Below, piece after piece: positions 1-12,600 of a stretch of 64,000 nt of DNA; positions within the stretch are counted from its first letter, which is position 1, and each line of letters opens with the position of its first letter. The notes beneath the pieces were generated by a model, which saw nothing but the letters and a program-made list of their open reading frames with translations, was not told the DNA's origin and did not search any database. Origin of the DNA: Struthio camelus (taxonomy: Eukaryota > Chordata > Aves > Struthioniformes > Struthionidae); contig NC_090954.1 of the NCBI RefSeq assembly GCF_040807025.1, positions 21,952,501 through 22,016,500 of the forward strand, given 5' to 3'. Position numbers and translations under genes: made by a program.

Positions 1-3000
1 GGGGATCTGTGGGGCTGCCCGTGCCGTTCTCACCCCAGATGGACTGGCTGAAGGGGAAGAGGGAGGAAGGCGAGAGCCATGTTGGGCCCTCGCTGAGTTC
101 TGCTTCTGCTTTGTTCAAAGTAGAAGCAAGCCCGCGATAAGCAGAAGCTGTATTTCCACACCTAGCCACATCCATAGACACTTGTATGGGGCAGCCGTCT
201 CACACCAGAGGCTACCACTACTCCTAGCCCTCTGCAGTGGCTTTTCGAGGGATTCTTGGTGCAGGGCAGGGAGAGACAGGCCTAGGTTGCAGCCCTGGGT
301 CCCTGGGGAGCCAGGCCCTTGGAGGACATGGGGTGGTTATCAGCCTTGCAATCAGGAGCAGAGAAAGGCTGAAGGGTGTGAGATATTGACTTCGGGCATC
401 CTCTGTGTGCCCCTTGCCCTGCGGGCAAGGTTGGGTAACAGCAGAGCTGGAGTAACCACAAGCCCATGCAGGGCTCTTGCGAAAAGGGTTGCATTAAAGG
501 CCGCTGGGTGGGCCAGTGATGAAAGCGCTATCTCTTTGCAGGAGAAAACCTATCCCTGGCCCCCTAAAACTGGTTTCAAGGCAGATCAGCTCACGACTAA
601 GAGCAGAGAGCTCTCACCTACATCACTCCACAGACGACAGCTTTGGGCATTGTTGCCACTGTACCGCCCATCAGGACGGGCGGTCCCTGAGCACCCATTA
701 CTGCTTGGGTGTGCAAAGAGCAGGAGGGCCCTTGGGTGCTTGGGGGCCCCAGAGGGACCCCCTCTTTGCTGTGGGGGCAGAGCTACTTCCCTCCACTGTG
801 TCAGAAGGGAAGCTGACAGCTGTGCTCCTGGGGTACAAGGCCGTGGGTGCGTCACTCCTGGCTTTTGCTACCCAAGGGACACTGTGGGACTGGGGAGTTT
901 CACCCCATGGGACATCAGCCCAGGCACCCCGTGCAACCTAGCCTGGGTACTGGAAGCCCATGCCAGATCCTCACTGCAGTCTCTGCAGCAGAGCCCGGGG
1001 CTGATGTCCCCTCTGCACCCACAGCCCCTGCTGCAATCCTGGCCTCCCCGATCTCGCTCCGCATCCCTCTCAGCATGGGGCACCCAGAGCTGGATGAAGT
1101 GTTTCACCTACAGCCTCACAGGAGCGGAGGATTATCTCACAGGTTCCCAACAATTCACCCAGCCAACCTCAGTGACAATCCTCCTGCTTCTCCTTATTGG
1201 CAGGAATGTTCTAGCCTGTTTCTCCAATTTGGCCAGATCCTCATCCTGCCATCCCAGCACCTGCGCCCTGCCTGGCCCCGGGCTACTGCGGACATAGTAA
1301 ATATCTCCGTTAGCCCATGGGCTAGTGATGAAAACAGCAGATAGAGCTGGCCGCACCTGAGAATGTCAAAGATCTCCCCCACCAGCCAAACCTCAGAGTG
1401 TGAGTCCTGGGGCAGCCAGGTACCCCCACGGCAATGCAACAGGACACGTCTGAGGGCTTGCAAGGGGCGGATGGGGGAGCAGGGCTCTAGCAGGGAAGGT
1501 GAGAGCGGGAAGGAGCGTGAGGGGATGAGCCAGGAGGGTGGGGGACAGCACCTGAAGGAGGGCAGAGCCTGGCAGAGGAGCAGGACCCAGGGCAGCCGGA
1601 GCAGGGGCCAAGCGCGGCGGGGGGGTAGCGCCCGGGAGGGGGCAGGCCGGGAGGGTGGGGACAAGGATGGGGCCCGGAGGGTTGGCCTAGAGGAGGGACC
1701 GGCAGTGGGAGGCGCAGGCTGGGTGCCGTGAAGGCTGCCGAAGCCCGCCGGCCGTTCCTGTAGGGCTGCCTGCCTGTGCCCGGGAGCGGAGCCCTGTGCC
1801 CGGCGGGGACGTGTTGGCATCACCCTGAAGCCCAGAGCAGGGCAGCCTGGAGCCCACAGCAGCATTTCCATGCTGCTGCTCTGCTGGAGCTGGTCCCGGG
1901 GGCCATGGACTGCACTGCGGGGCGAGAGGTGAGGGAGCACCCCAAGGATGGCAGGAGGATGGGCAGCTTTGGGGGCGAGGGCGCGGTGGGAGGGGCAGGG
2001 GCGAGGGCAGTCCATGCCCACGCTCAGCCGACCGCGCTGGCTCGTTTGCATGGCTTTGCAGGGACAGGGGTAATTTCCACTTTCCAGTGCAAGTGCCACT
2101 ACTTGCAGGGCACGGCCAGAGTGCCCCGAAGGGCCACACCACAGCTCAGCGCCCGGCCCGGGCCTGATGCCCGGACGTGGGAGCTCTCGGGAGCCAGCTC
2201 CCTGTGGGAAGCTGCCTTGTGAAGCCCTGGGCAGGGCAGGCAGCGGGCAGAGCTGGCCGGAGATCACTGAGGGGGGTATGGGCACAAGAAAGGGGGGAAT
2301 GGCCCCCGTTTCAGTACCAGGCTGCCAGACTGAAGTGGGTCAAGCCCTTTAACTCTGCGGCAGAGACACCCAGCTGACTGCAGCATGGGACATCTGCCCT
2401 CCCTCACCCCCAGACCTTTCAACAGGCAGCCTTGCAGCTGAGATGTCCGCATCCCCTGCTCTCCTGGCTTCTCAGTCAGCTCGTGCTCCAACTGCCCTTG
2501 TTCACCACATGCTGGTGTGCAGTCACTTGCCCTACTGCAAGCCCCCAGCACACACACAGCCGCAGGGTTCACCACAAGCACCACACATACCCCACACCAA
2601 GCAACAGGCAGGCACACGAGCGTGCTCCCAGAGAGCCCCAATATTCACGTGTGCTTGCCTGACAGCATCCTCCCATGCACTTCCACACGCTCCCACGGTC
2701 GCCGCTGCCTCCTCTTGCACGCCAGCCTGCTCGCACTTCCCTACACGCTGCACTTGCAACACCTACCCCCTGCCTGCACCACTGCAAGCAGCGACTGGTA
2801 CCAGGCAGATACACACGCGTGTGCAGAAGCACACGTGTTCCTGCAGCATCTAGCCTGGGCAGGCTTCCCCTTGGAGGACTGGGATATGGCTCCCTCGGGA
2901 GGGGGAAGGGGATGCGTGGGAGAAGGCAGGCAGCAGGAAGGAAGCCTGCACTGAACAATAGAGGGAAATGGAGGAACTGGAAAAAGACCCAGTGGCAGCA

Positions 3001-3982
3001 CACTCAGCACAGATGGTTTAGTACAGAGCAGCATGATTCATGGGAAAAGGCACTCAGAGCTCCACAGAGAGCCTGCGGCTCCGTCCGGGGGCTGCAGGAG
3101 TAGTGCTGGCAAGGGCTTTTGGGGTGGGGGTCCTCTGCAGAGCGGGACACCGCGCTGAGGCCGAGGCAGTGCCCCCCACAAGGAGCCTGCGGCTCACCCG
3201 TCCATCTCGACCCACAGATGCTGGCGAGCTGTGCGGGAGCCCCTTGGGCAGGCTGCGGCTGGGCGCTGGGGGCCAGCCTGGCTCTCTGTGGGAGGCTATC
3301 CCCCTCAGCCTTCCTGTGAGTCATGCTGACCTCTCCCATGCCCTCGCCAGCAGTTAGAAAGATTATGGTCTGGTCCTTCCGGCAGCAGAGCCCTCCCAGA
3401 GCTGGTCGGCTTCAGAGATCATCCCCTGGGAGGGGCCCAGCTGCAAAGTAGTTGTCTGCCTCAGGCAGCCCCCTCCACTGGGATGCGGCAGGGAGCCTAA
3501 CTGCATCCCCGGCTGTGTCGTGCTCTCGTCCTCCGAGCTCAGGAGCGTAGCAGAGTCTGGGCTCACATCTGTGCAGCCAGGGATGCCACCGACTGGCATT
3601 GGCTTGCTCTCTGAAAGTGGGAAGCCCGCGCCTGTGTGAGACCCTTGCAGCCTGCAGGAGGGCTGGTTCCTGTCTAGGCTTGGGTCATGACCTCCTCGAC
3701 AAAGTGGAGTCAGGATCCAGCAGCTCTGGGGAGGGGCAGAGAGGTTTCGGGCTGCGAAACAACAGGATGTGTTCATAATGTCTGGCTGCTTGGACTGGGA
3801 GGTGAGTGGCTCTGGGGGTAGAGGCCAGGTTGGTGTGGATGAGCAGGGAGGGCTCTGACAGCATCCCACGCTCCCACCGATAAGAGTCATGCTGACAGCT
3901 TGGACTCACTGGCTGCTTCGTGGCAGCTGAGACCCCGTTCTCTCATCCTGCTGCCTCCTCACCCCCTTTTCTCCTTCCTCAG
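1..3982. other. Non-coding region upstream of first coding ARAP3 exon
   Basis: No exon with family similarity is recognisable on either strand. The open frames here overlap each other on both strands, are GC-driven and lack splice-supported partners. A CA-rich, histidine/threonine-codon-like low-complexity stretch lies at about 2530-2840. A diverged interspersed repeat sits at about 1150-1345 and has a second copy at about 8480-8690. A splice acceptor (pyrimidine tract plus AG at 3981-3982) sits just before the ARAP3 start, so at least one untranslated ARAP3 exon must lie upstream, either here or before the window. I could not place it. Confidence 0.6.
1150..1345. repeat. Unclassified interspersed repeat, copy 1
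   Basis: Partner of the copy at about 8480-8690, same orientation. It lies upstream of ARAP3 in non-coding sequence and is diverged, so it is old. Confidence 0.5.
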
Positions 3983-4022
3983 ATGACGGGCTGAACATTC
4001 ATCGCAGAGGGACCTCAGGGCC

Positions 4023-6628
4023 ATGAGCTTCCAGTACAGTCCTGACTCCGATATCGCAGACTGGCTGGCCACCATCCACTTGGAGAGGTACCAGGATGTT
4101 TTTAAGCAGCATGGGTACCATGTGGCCAGAGATGCCACCTTGCTGGACGGTGAGGATCTACAGCAGATTGGCATCACCGCCACTGGGCACCGCAAAAGGA
4201 TCCTGAACTTGGTGCAGCAGACACGGCTGCTTGGGCAGCCCCCGGGGGGACCTGCAGCAGGAGATGCCCACCCTCGAGCTGCCACGTGCACGGAGGCCCT
4301 GGATGTGTCCCGGAGCCCCCAGGCAGGCAAGGACACCATGAGAGGAGTGCTGGGAGGGGCTACTGACGTCTCTGGGATGCAGCAGCATGTTGCTGCGCCC
4401 AGCCAGGCATCCCCTCTGGAGAAGGATCCTGCTCCACCCCTCGCCAGGCCAGTTCCCAAGCCAAGGACGGTTTTCCATCGCTCAAAGCCAGAGCAGGGCT
4501 TGGCGCCCACACCAGCAGCACGGAGCACTGTGCTGACACAAAGCCTAGGCAGCGACCGGACACCTGGGGCATTCGTGGTACTAGAGGGGTTTGTGCCGGG
4601 GGAGAGCTCCACAGATCTGGAGAGCCCAGAGCCCAGGCCAGTGCAGCAGGCTGGCCCAAGAACAACCACTACCATGGGCATAGGAGCATCCCGGTCAGGA
4701 ATGCGGGAGAACTCCCAGGAGGAGAAACGACTCCCTGCAGCTATGGATCATGGACAAGCCCCAGAAGCCTCAGAAAAATCCTCCTCATCCGTCCCATCTG
4801 TGCCACCACGGCTCAGCCACAAGATCCCAGCAGCTGAACCCAGCCCACCAAGCCTGCTGGAGAGTTGCTCTACATCTGACCCTTCCCTGCACGCTGTAGC
4901 CACCCCAGCCAAGAGAGATCTTTTACCATACCCCAGGACATCCTCACAACCAGGCTCAGGGCAAGGCAGGCTGGAGATGGTATCCAACATCATCTATGAA
5001 GGACTCAAGCCATCTTTTGCACCCACTGAGGGTGGGGAAGATGGTCCACAAGGCTGGACTCTCACTGAGCCACCAGGTCCGTCCCTACAGGAGCTGACCT
5101 ACCTGGCCGACAAGCCTGAGTAAGTAGATCCCCTGCCTCAGGGAGTGGAGTGGGGTGCAGATCAGCCAGGGTTGGATGTAAAAAGCAGGGCTGGGGTTCC
5201 AGAGAGCCCACATTTCCCCTGGGACACCCATCACCCATGTTTTCCACAGCCATGCCTGGGTTCCTGGAGGCCCCATCCCCAGCCAGGCCATATCTCCTCC
5301 AGATGCTAACAAAGCCTCTTTCACTGTGCTCCCCTCTCGTTCCCTGGGCTCTGTGCAGAGAAGTGAGGGAAAGGTGTCCTGCAGGCAGCTAGATTCCTTA
5401 TGGTTTGAGAGGCCCTGGACCCAGGAGGGCTCATGCTATGAGGACACTGCTGCCATGTCTCAGCCCCCAGGCTGGAGCTTCCTGGAAGGTGCAAGTATGA
5501 CTGAGGGCTTGGGCTGTCTTACACTGGGACCAACACGAGGGCGGTTATAGGGGAAGCAGGGGTTGTGCTGGCATGGGAAATGCCTATGGACCTCTGGAGA
5601 CATAGCCTAACTGGTCCCAAACCGAAGCAGCTCTGGGGGGAAAGAGAGTAGGGATGGTGCTGGGAATGTGGGGGGAATGCTGCACATCCTTGGGAGACAA
5701 AGCTGGGCTGAGCCCTCATCAGATGCAGCCTCTGACCTGTGTAAGCCAGACAGGAAAACAAGGTGGGAAAAAATCATCAGCTATCCTGAGGTCCTGCCAG
5801 ACTCCCCATCCTGTGTCAGCTCAGCACAGGCAACCACAGCTGCAGTAACCCATCTCCACTCTTCCAGCAGTCCCGGCTGGCCCACCGCAGGCCTGCCCCC
5901 CGTCCCACAGAGACCGGCCGCCAAGCCAGGTGAGAGTCCCCAAGCCTTGAGTGTGTGCAGTGGGGTCCTCCGTGGGTAGAGGTCCCCATGGGAGGGCTGG
6001 GAGGGGGGGGGCACCCAATGCTCCCTCTCTTCCATGCCAGGTTCTGCCCTGTGCTCCTGCCTCACTCCAAGGAAGGGCCCAGCCTTGCATGTGTCTGGGC
6101 TGGCATCACTGCTTTGCCAGCTGGCATGCCCTGGATGCATGGGGTGCACCGAGGCAGGCTCAGGGGTACGTCCCCCTCCAGGGTTTGGTGGTCCTGGCTG
6201 GTAGTTGGTCTGCAGTGGGCACCACTGACTGCCATTTCTCTGCCCACAGATGTCAGTGACCAGCCTGTCAGCCCCTACAGTGAGGCCACCTTTGGGCACG
6301 GGGTCCCTGCCCAGGAACAGAAGGTGAGACAAAGCCTCTGGAGCCACTGGTGGCTCCTGCCATGAGTCAGAGTGCCGCAGGAGAGACTTCTCATCCCACC
6401 AGCAACTGCAAACTGGAGAGCCCCAGCTAGTGAGATGGAGGTGTTTGGTCACAGGGATGCTGGCTGGGCCCCCTGCACAGTGGGGCAGGCAGGATGAGGA
6501 GGCCTGGGATGGGACATGGCAAAGGGGGCAGGATATTTGACTGATATCTTCTTCCAGGGTATGGGCTTCCCCTCCAGGCAGAGCTACGAGAGAGGGGCAG
6601 AGGTGGAGCTGGAGAGAGAAGTGTGCAG
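4023..6628 (+). CDS. ARAP3: ARAP3 coding exons 1-4: SAM domain and SAM-PH1 linker
   Basis: Exons: 4023-5119 (coding part of an exon starting at 3983), 5868-5929, 6250-6323, 6558-6628; end phases 2, 1, 0, 2. The SAM core reads ADWLATIHLERYQDVF then ITATGHRKRILNLVQ, which in the family binds the SAM of SHIP2. Exon 1 is unusually large (366 codons) and encodes a proline/serine-rich linker with VPKPRTVF, shared with human ARAP3, and a tyrosine motif NIIYEGL. Exon 2 has a tandem NAGNAG acceptor (5865-5870), so it can start at 5868 or 5871. Linker exons 2-4 are the least certain because this part of the family diverges quickly. Confidence 0.8.
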
Positions 6629-9600
6629 GTAGGCATCACCCTTCTGCTTCGGGTACTCCCTCCTCTGGGGTGCAGAAACTGGACTGGGCTCTAGGGTCCG
6701 CGGCTTGCAGATGAGGGACAGGGGGCATACCTGGGGATGGTCCAAGTCCTGAGAGGTGGCTGGGGGTCCTTCCCCACCATAGATGCAGCAGACATTCAGG
6801 CAAGGCAGGGACTGAATCAGCCATCTGTGGAGAAAAGTTGATGTCCTGCTCAAAGAACAGAGGGAGCAGTGCTTATGGGCAGCTCTCAGGGGGACAGTGC
6901 TCACTAGCAGACCCTCCAGATGCCAAGCTCTCTGTCGGTAGCAGCAAACTGTCCAGTGGGTGTCAGGAGAGAGATCCAGTTGGGTGGTGAGGCAGTGCTG
7001 GGTGGCACTGGCTGTCTGCACGCTCACGGGGTCTGGGTTCGGCTGCAGGGAGCAAGGAAACACTACAGGGGTGTGTTGAGGAATGGGGTTCGAAGTGGCC
7101 CCTCAAGCCAGCTCAGGAACGGGAGGACTCTGAGCTGTGGCTGGGGAGATCCCCAATCCCCGAGACTCTCCAGCATCCTCAAGTCTGCGCTTGCTGCTCC
7201 ACCATGCTGTGGGTGACTGCACTGGGACAGCTTTGCCAAGGTTTTTAACTTAGTTAATAGGGTATTGAGGTTTCTCCTTGGCCAACTGTGGGTGCTCTTG
7301 GTCCTGCCAATTGCAGCAGAGTTTAGAGTTCTGCTCAGGTTTGATCAATCTGATCTTTACAGATGAAGTTGTTTTGCCCTCTTGGCAGCACTTATGGCTT
7401 TCTCTTTCCTCAGCAGCAAAATGGGGCTACTCATGTTGAAAAGTCTCAGTTAAGGCTTCCCTGCCTGGAGAGTCATTCAGCTGCTTGCACTGCTCAGCAA
7501 GCCCTTCCCTGCTGAAAGAGCAGCTAGGACCTGCAGACAAGAGGAGATGCCTTTCTCCTCCAGTGAGATTGTGAGGGCACCTTTAAAAATGCTTTTGAAA
7601 TGTACTTTCCATGACTCCTAACAGCATCTGAGAAAGAGGAAGGAAAGCTGCTCTTCCCATTTAGAAAGGGGAGGGTTCCTTTTTCCTGTGTTACTTAGAG
7701 AGAAGGAGGCAATTTGCAGCTCTGTGTCCTTCACTTCTCTCTGTGTCCTTGCTGGGCTGGTGTGTCCTTCTCTCCCTGTATTTCCAGCTTTACTGTAGGT
7801 CAGTCCACCCGTCCTCCTGCTCTGGGTGTGAGTCACTGCAGTATGGCCTGATCCAGTGTCATGGTGAGCCCAGATGTTGCAGCAGATCAGAATCAGGCCA
7901 CAAGAATGGGAATTGCAAACACCTGGGAACAGGAGTTTTCTAGGCAGAAATACTGAAATCTGCCATGGTGCCTCTGAACTCACCGTTCATTTCACCTCAG
8001 AGCAGGGCTGGGCACCAGCTCGTTGCTCACAGTGTCCACCTAGCAGCGTTCATGGAGCTAGGGTCCTGAGCTGATACCTCAAGTTGTGCCTGTGCGTGGA
8101 GGCAAGAAGGGGAAGGTGCCTTCCTGGCTGCATGGTCTCCCAGGCTGCATCGCTGCTTGCCCCACAGCCCTGTCCAGCACCTAGCGCTCTTCCTCAGCCA
8201 CACACTCACTCGCTCAGTGCTGGGGGCTAATAACAGTACAGAGGCATTGGCCAGGCACTCATGGTTCTAACAACACCTCCTGAGCCCTCCACAAAGTGTC
8301 TGCAGCCTAGATTCACTGAGAAGAGACAGGATGTGGCTATCACAAGGGTATCAGAAGCTGCAGTTCACAGTTTTTTTTCTCCCAGCCTGAGTGCTAAGCA
8401 GGCCTGGGGAGTCCAGAGGGTTGAACGAGAGACAGAAAAGCCTCTGAAGATCATTTTCCCTGTCCTCCCGGATGCCGTTGGCCAGGCCTCTGTTACCATT
8501 CTATCTCTCACCAGCTGGTCCAATGCCTTCTTCCCCAGACTGGCCCCACTGGTCCCGTCATGGCCAGTTTGTTATCTTGCTCCCCAGTGCCTGGCACCCT
8601 GCCCAGCACTGGACTATTGTGGACATAGTTAGCATCTCCTCTAGCCCATTAACCAGCTCATTAAGGGAAATATTTCCTAGTCTCAAAAGCTCAGAGAGGC
8701 TCTCCAACCCCTTTGGCACAGCATCTGCTTCTCATCCTAGATAACTCCTCGCACTCTGTCCTGGTAATTTAATTTCGATCTCAGTGCTCTCTGGCTCAGG
8801 GCTCTGGGCACCCAGTGTCAATGGTTAGTGCTGGGCAGTGGTCACAGTGGGAGAGCTGCCTTGGTCAAGGGCCAAGGGCCAGGTGGGCAGCTCCAACACC
8901 AAGCAGATGATCTGGGGACCTGGGCAGCCAGGAGAGTGCTCTCCAGTGAGAGAGAGGCCTAGTGTTTCTCTCAGTGGAGGAAAGGAAACACTGAGCATCC
9001 TTGGCAGGTTGCTACTTATCTCTCTTTTATCCTCCAGCTCCCCACAAGCAGGTCAGTTATTTAGCCCCTAACTTCCAGCTGAGGTAACCAGACCCATCTG
9101 TGGCTCCTTGGTCCCCCTACCACCACTCTATGCCCTTCTTCCACTCCTGGATCCTCCATCCTCCACCAGTTGTCCTGCGAGACTGCTGACAGAGGCTGCC
9201 TCCGCCCCAAATCAGTGCATCTCAGGCAAGTTCCCCCAGGCTCTGCTTTCCTGGAAATGCCTCATATAGTGAACCTCTTCCCTTCTCCTTGCCCAAGGGA
9301 CTTGCCTGGCCCTAAGGCTAGTTATCTTCACTGCCTGACACCAGTTGGAAACAGAGAGGACTTGACCTCCATGGCCTCCATGTCTGATAGCTTTCTCCAC
9401 CACTTTATCATCCAGAGCAGAGCTGGGGGATGGCATCTGTCCTGGCAAGCTCCATCCACTCCAGGTCCCTGGCATGCTGAGAGACCCTGTTCCTGCCAAG
9501 CCATGGGCTTTGCTTGTCCGAGCCAGGTGCTGCTTGTCCACTGGCTTTTCATGGTTTCAATGGCTGTAAATCATGGCCTGGGAAGAAGCACCATGTTTTT

Positions 9601-12600
9601 TTCCCCCCTTTTCTCTTTCCCTGACCCATTTAGCAGGTCTGTCTCCCACTCCATTCTGGTGCTCAAGGCTGATGTCTACATCTTTGACATACACAGTACT
9701 TCAATCTCCCATCTTGCTGGCCAGGCCATCTTGAAGAAGCTGGACATGGGACTGGGACTTCAGCCAGACAAATCGTCCCACCAAGGCTCTGGTACACTAA
9801 TTAAAGAGCAATTTTGGTTGTGCTTTGAAACTCCCAGCTCCTCATGGCCATTTCTCATATTTATGGCAGATACTGGTAACAAATATGCCATTTCCTTTCT
9901 CCACCCACCTCCTTGGCCCCATATGCTACCCCAGTTCTCTGAATCTGACCCCATGCCTGGGGCTCTGATTTCCTGGCATTGCAGCCCTACCTAGGGGCAT
10001 CTCAGCACCTTCAGCAAAGGTCAGGGTATGTTTAGAAGGAAGTCCTTCTCTGGGGACTCATCAGTCAGATCTCTGTGATCTTTGGATGCCAAGCACTTCC
10101 CCAGGATGCCAGGTCGGGCCCCTCTTCCAAGTCTTGATCTGCTCGCTTTCTGCTCATCATTTCCTTTAGTGGGAACTGGGGCTGTTACTGCCCCTCCCCT
10201 GTTGTCAGTCCCCAGTGCTCCCAGCCTCAGAGCCCTGTCCCCCAAGTCATCCTGGGGTTTAAGGACCTGGTGATTATGCCTTTCCTCTAATTCTGGCCCT
10301 AAGTCACCACAACAGATAACCAGCCTTGCAGAGACACATGGAAATCTAGTTTATGTGGTTTCGGCCCAATATGTTCCCATCCAGACTTCAGGTCTTGTCT
10401 CTTCCACATGGCCTAGGGACATCTGTTGCCTTACAGCCACATAGGGACATAGCAAGGTGCCTGTCCAGGGTCAAAGCAAAGGTGCATGCAGTATCCCGGC
10501 TCCCGCAGTGAGACAGTGATCAAAAGCAGGTGCTTAGAGAAGAATTTAAGATTAAGGGAAGTGTATAGGATAATTCTGCTGGTCCACAAGTATTTCTACC
10601 CCATGTACTTGTAATCTGGAGATGGTTTCTCATATTTAGTAGCCCCCTCCATCCACAGCATCCTGCGGCGGGGAGTCCCACAGATCAGCTGCTCCTTTCC
10701 TGTGTTGTTCTCTAGCCTGCTCCTGCGGGCTTTGTCCGGTGGCTCCCAACTCCTGTGACTGAAGTGAGGGTGACCAGGAGAAGCCCCCCTGTCCTCCCCA
10801 TGCCACTCATGACTTCAGAAACCTCTCCCCTATCAGTCACCCTTCCTGAGGCTGGGGAGCTCCAGCTTACTCAGGCCTTCCTCAGCCAAAAGCTGTTCCA
10901 GAGCTTTTATCTTCCTCACTGCCCTTCTTGGAGCCTTTTCTTTGTCCTCGGGCTGGGGCCAAACTCAGCATCACAAGCAAGTCAGTGGCATGAGTGCTCT
11001 CCTGCTGATGCTGGGGAGTCTTTGCTGCTGATGGCAGGCACCACCATGAGTCTTTTCCTGCCCATCACCACTGCACCTGGGCAGCTCCCCTGTGAGCTCC
11101 TGGACCATCAGGCATTCTCCAAAACATTTCCTTTTTGGGGAAAAAAAAAATCTGTCTGAGGGGAAGGGGCAGGCTTAGCAGTTTATTTTTATAATTTCCT
11201 TTTATTGTTACGGCTGGATAGTCTCGCCAGGTCTGGCTTGGGTTTTTAGCATCATTTTCCAAGAAAATGAGACTGATGCAGGAGCTCCACCTGTCCGTCT
11301 CTTTGTCCGTCTCAATCCCTTTGGAAACAAGCAGCCGCATTTCAGCTGGACATGAGAGAGGGACACAGGGTGCTGCAGGCAGAAGGACCTTCCCAGTGTC
11401 ATGAAAGTCAGCAGGATGGAAGGGAGAGGCGAGGTTGAAGCTCCCTGGTAGGGAGGGAGCTGGAATGGGTGTAGAGCAGGGCATACAATATGTAATATAG
11501 AAAGTATGTGACTTCAGTTTGCTGCCTATGGCGTGTTGAGGGGAAGGCAGCGTGGCCTGGGGTTTGAAGGTATGTGGTGTGTGGCATCACCTAAGGTGGG
11601 GAAAACATTTTTGCCAGCTGCCCCTAGCCCATCCTGGGGACCACTTCTCAGCATTGTACCTTTGGGTTTCCTGCCTTCATATAGGGCTGGGTAAGCCTCG
11701 GGCTGCTGACGGCCACAGGGCTCACGAGCACTGAGTCCTTATCCCACCCTGGTCACAGGGATGCAGAGACCCAAGCTGTTGGGTGCACTGGGGAACTCAG
11801 GGTTGGGGCCAGGAGCAGTGTTAGGCACCTTCTGAGGGGGTGGCATTGATCAGCAGCCCTGTAGGTCCTCACGTAACAAGTGGTCAAGCTGCCGCAGCAA
11901 GGGTGCCACAGCCCCGTTTCTTGCAGGACAAGCAGCGAGTGTAGCAGCGATGGAAAGAGCGAGGACGAAGAGACACGGACCAGGCTCATCGACCGCATCA
12001 TCCAGAATGACACAGAGGGCTACTCCACTGTGGAGGCACCACAGGCTGAGGGCACTCAGTTCAGTCTACCTCCCCACCTCTACCCAGACGAGGTTCTGGA
12101 TGACCTGACCATCTCCCCCTACGCAAGCTACACCTCCCTCTCCGAGCCCCGGCCCACCATGCTCAGGGGCTGGCTGGACAAGCTCTCCCCACAGGGGTAT
12201 GTGCCTACCTGCAGGGTGGTGATGGGGCAACCAGGTCCCCATAAGTTAAAACCCCCTTGGGCATTGCTGGAGATGTGGTTGGACTGGTCACCAAGCCCCA
12301 TAATCCCTCAGAGCCATTTGGGAAGCGCCAGACCTCCTCACAGACATCTCAGTACTCCTGGGCCTCCCAGCAGCAGTCCCAGTTCTGCAAGGGTGTCCCT
12401 GCAGCCATTCTGGAGGGGGAGGTCTGTGTGCAGGTGTGGGGTCCTCAGAGGCACCATGCACTTCCCAACAGCCCTGTTCTTCTGCCACCTTGACAGGAAC
12501 TATGTCTTCCAGAGGCGCTATGTCCGCTTTGATGGGAAGAACCTGATGTACTTCAGCAGCGAGAAGGTGAGAAGGGTCAGGAGGTGGGCAGGAGGGGAGG

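Larger units (their letters stand above)
6629..11926 (+). other. ARAP3: ARAP3 intron 4 (5.3 kb), repeat-bearing
   Basis: This is the largest ARAP3 intron. It contains a diverged repeat at about 8480-8690 similar to 1150-1345, and a probable old CR1-type fragment at about 10560-10765. The long open frame at 9170-9994 shows no family signature and is not taken as a gene. No further ARAP3 exon could be recognised. Confidence 0.6.

Noticed and set aside
1194-2285. 363-aa open frame on the minus strand
   Set aside because: Proline/serine/arginine-rich composition typical of GC-rich non-coding DNA, overlapped by equally long frames on the other strand.
9170-9994. 274-aa open frame on the plus strand in ARAP3 intron 4
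   Set aside because: No domain or family signature, no signal of spliced partners, low-complexity codon make-up; lies in an intron beside old repeats.
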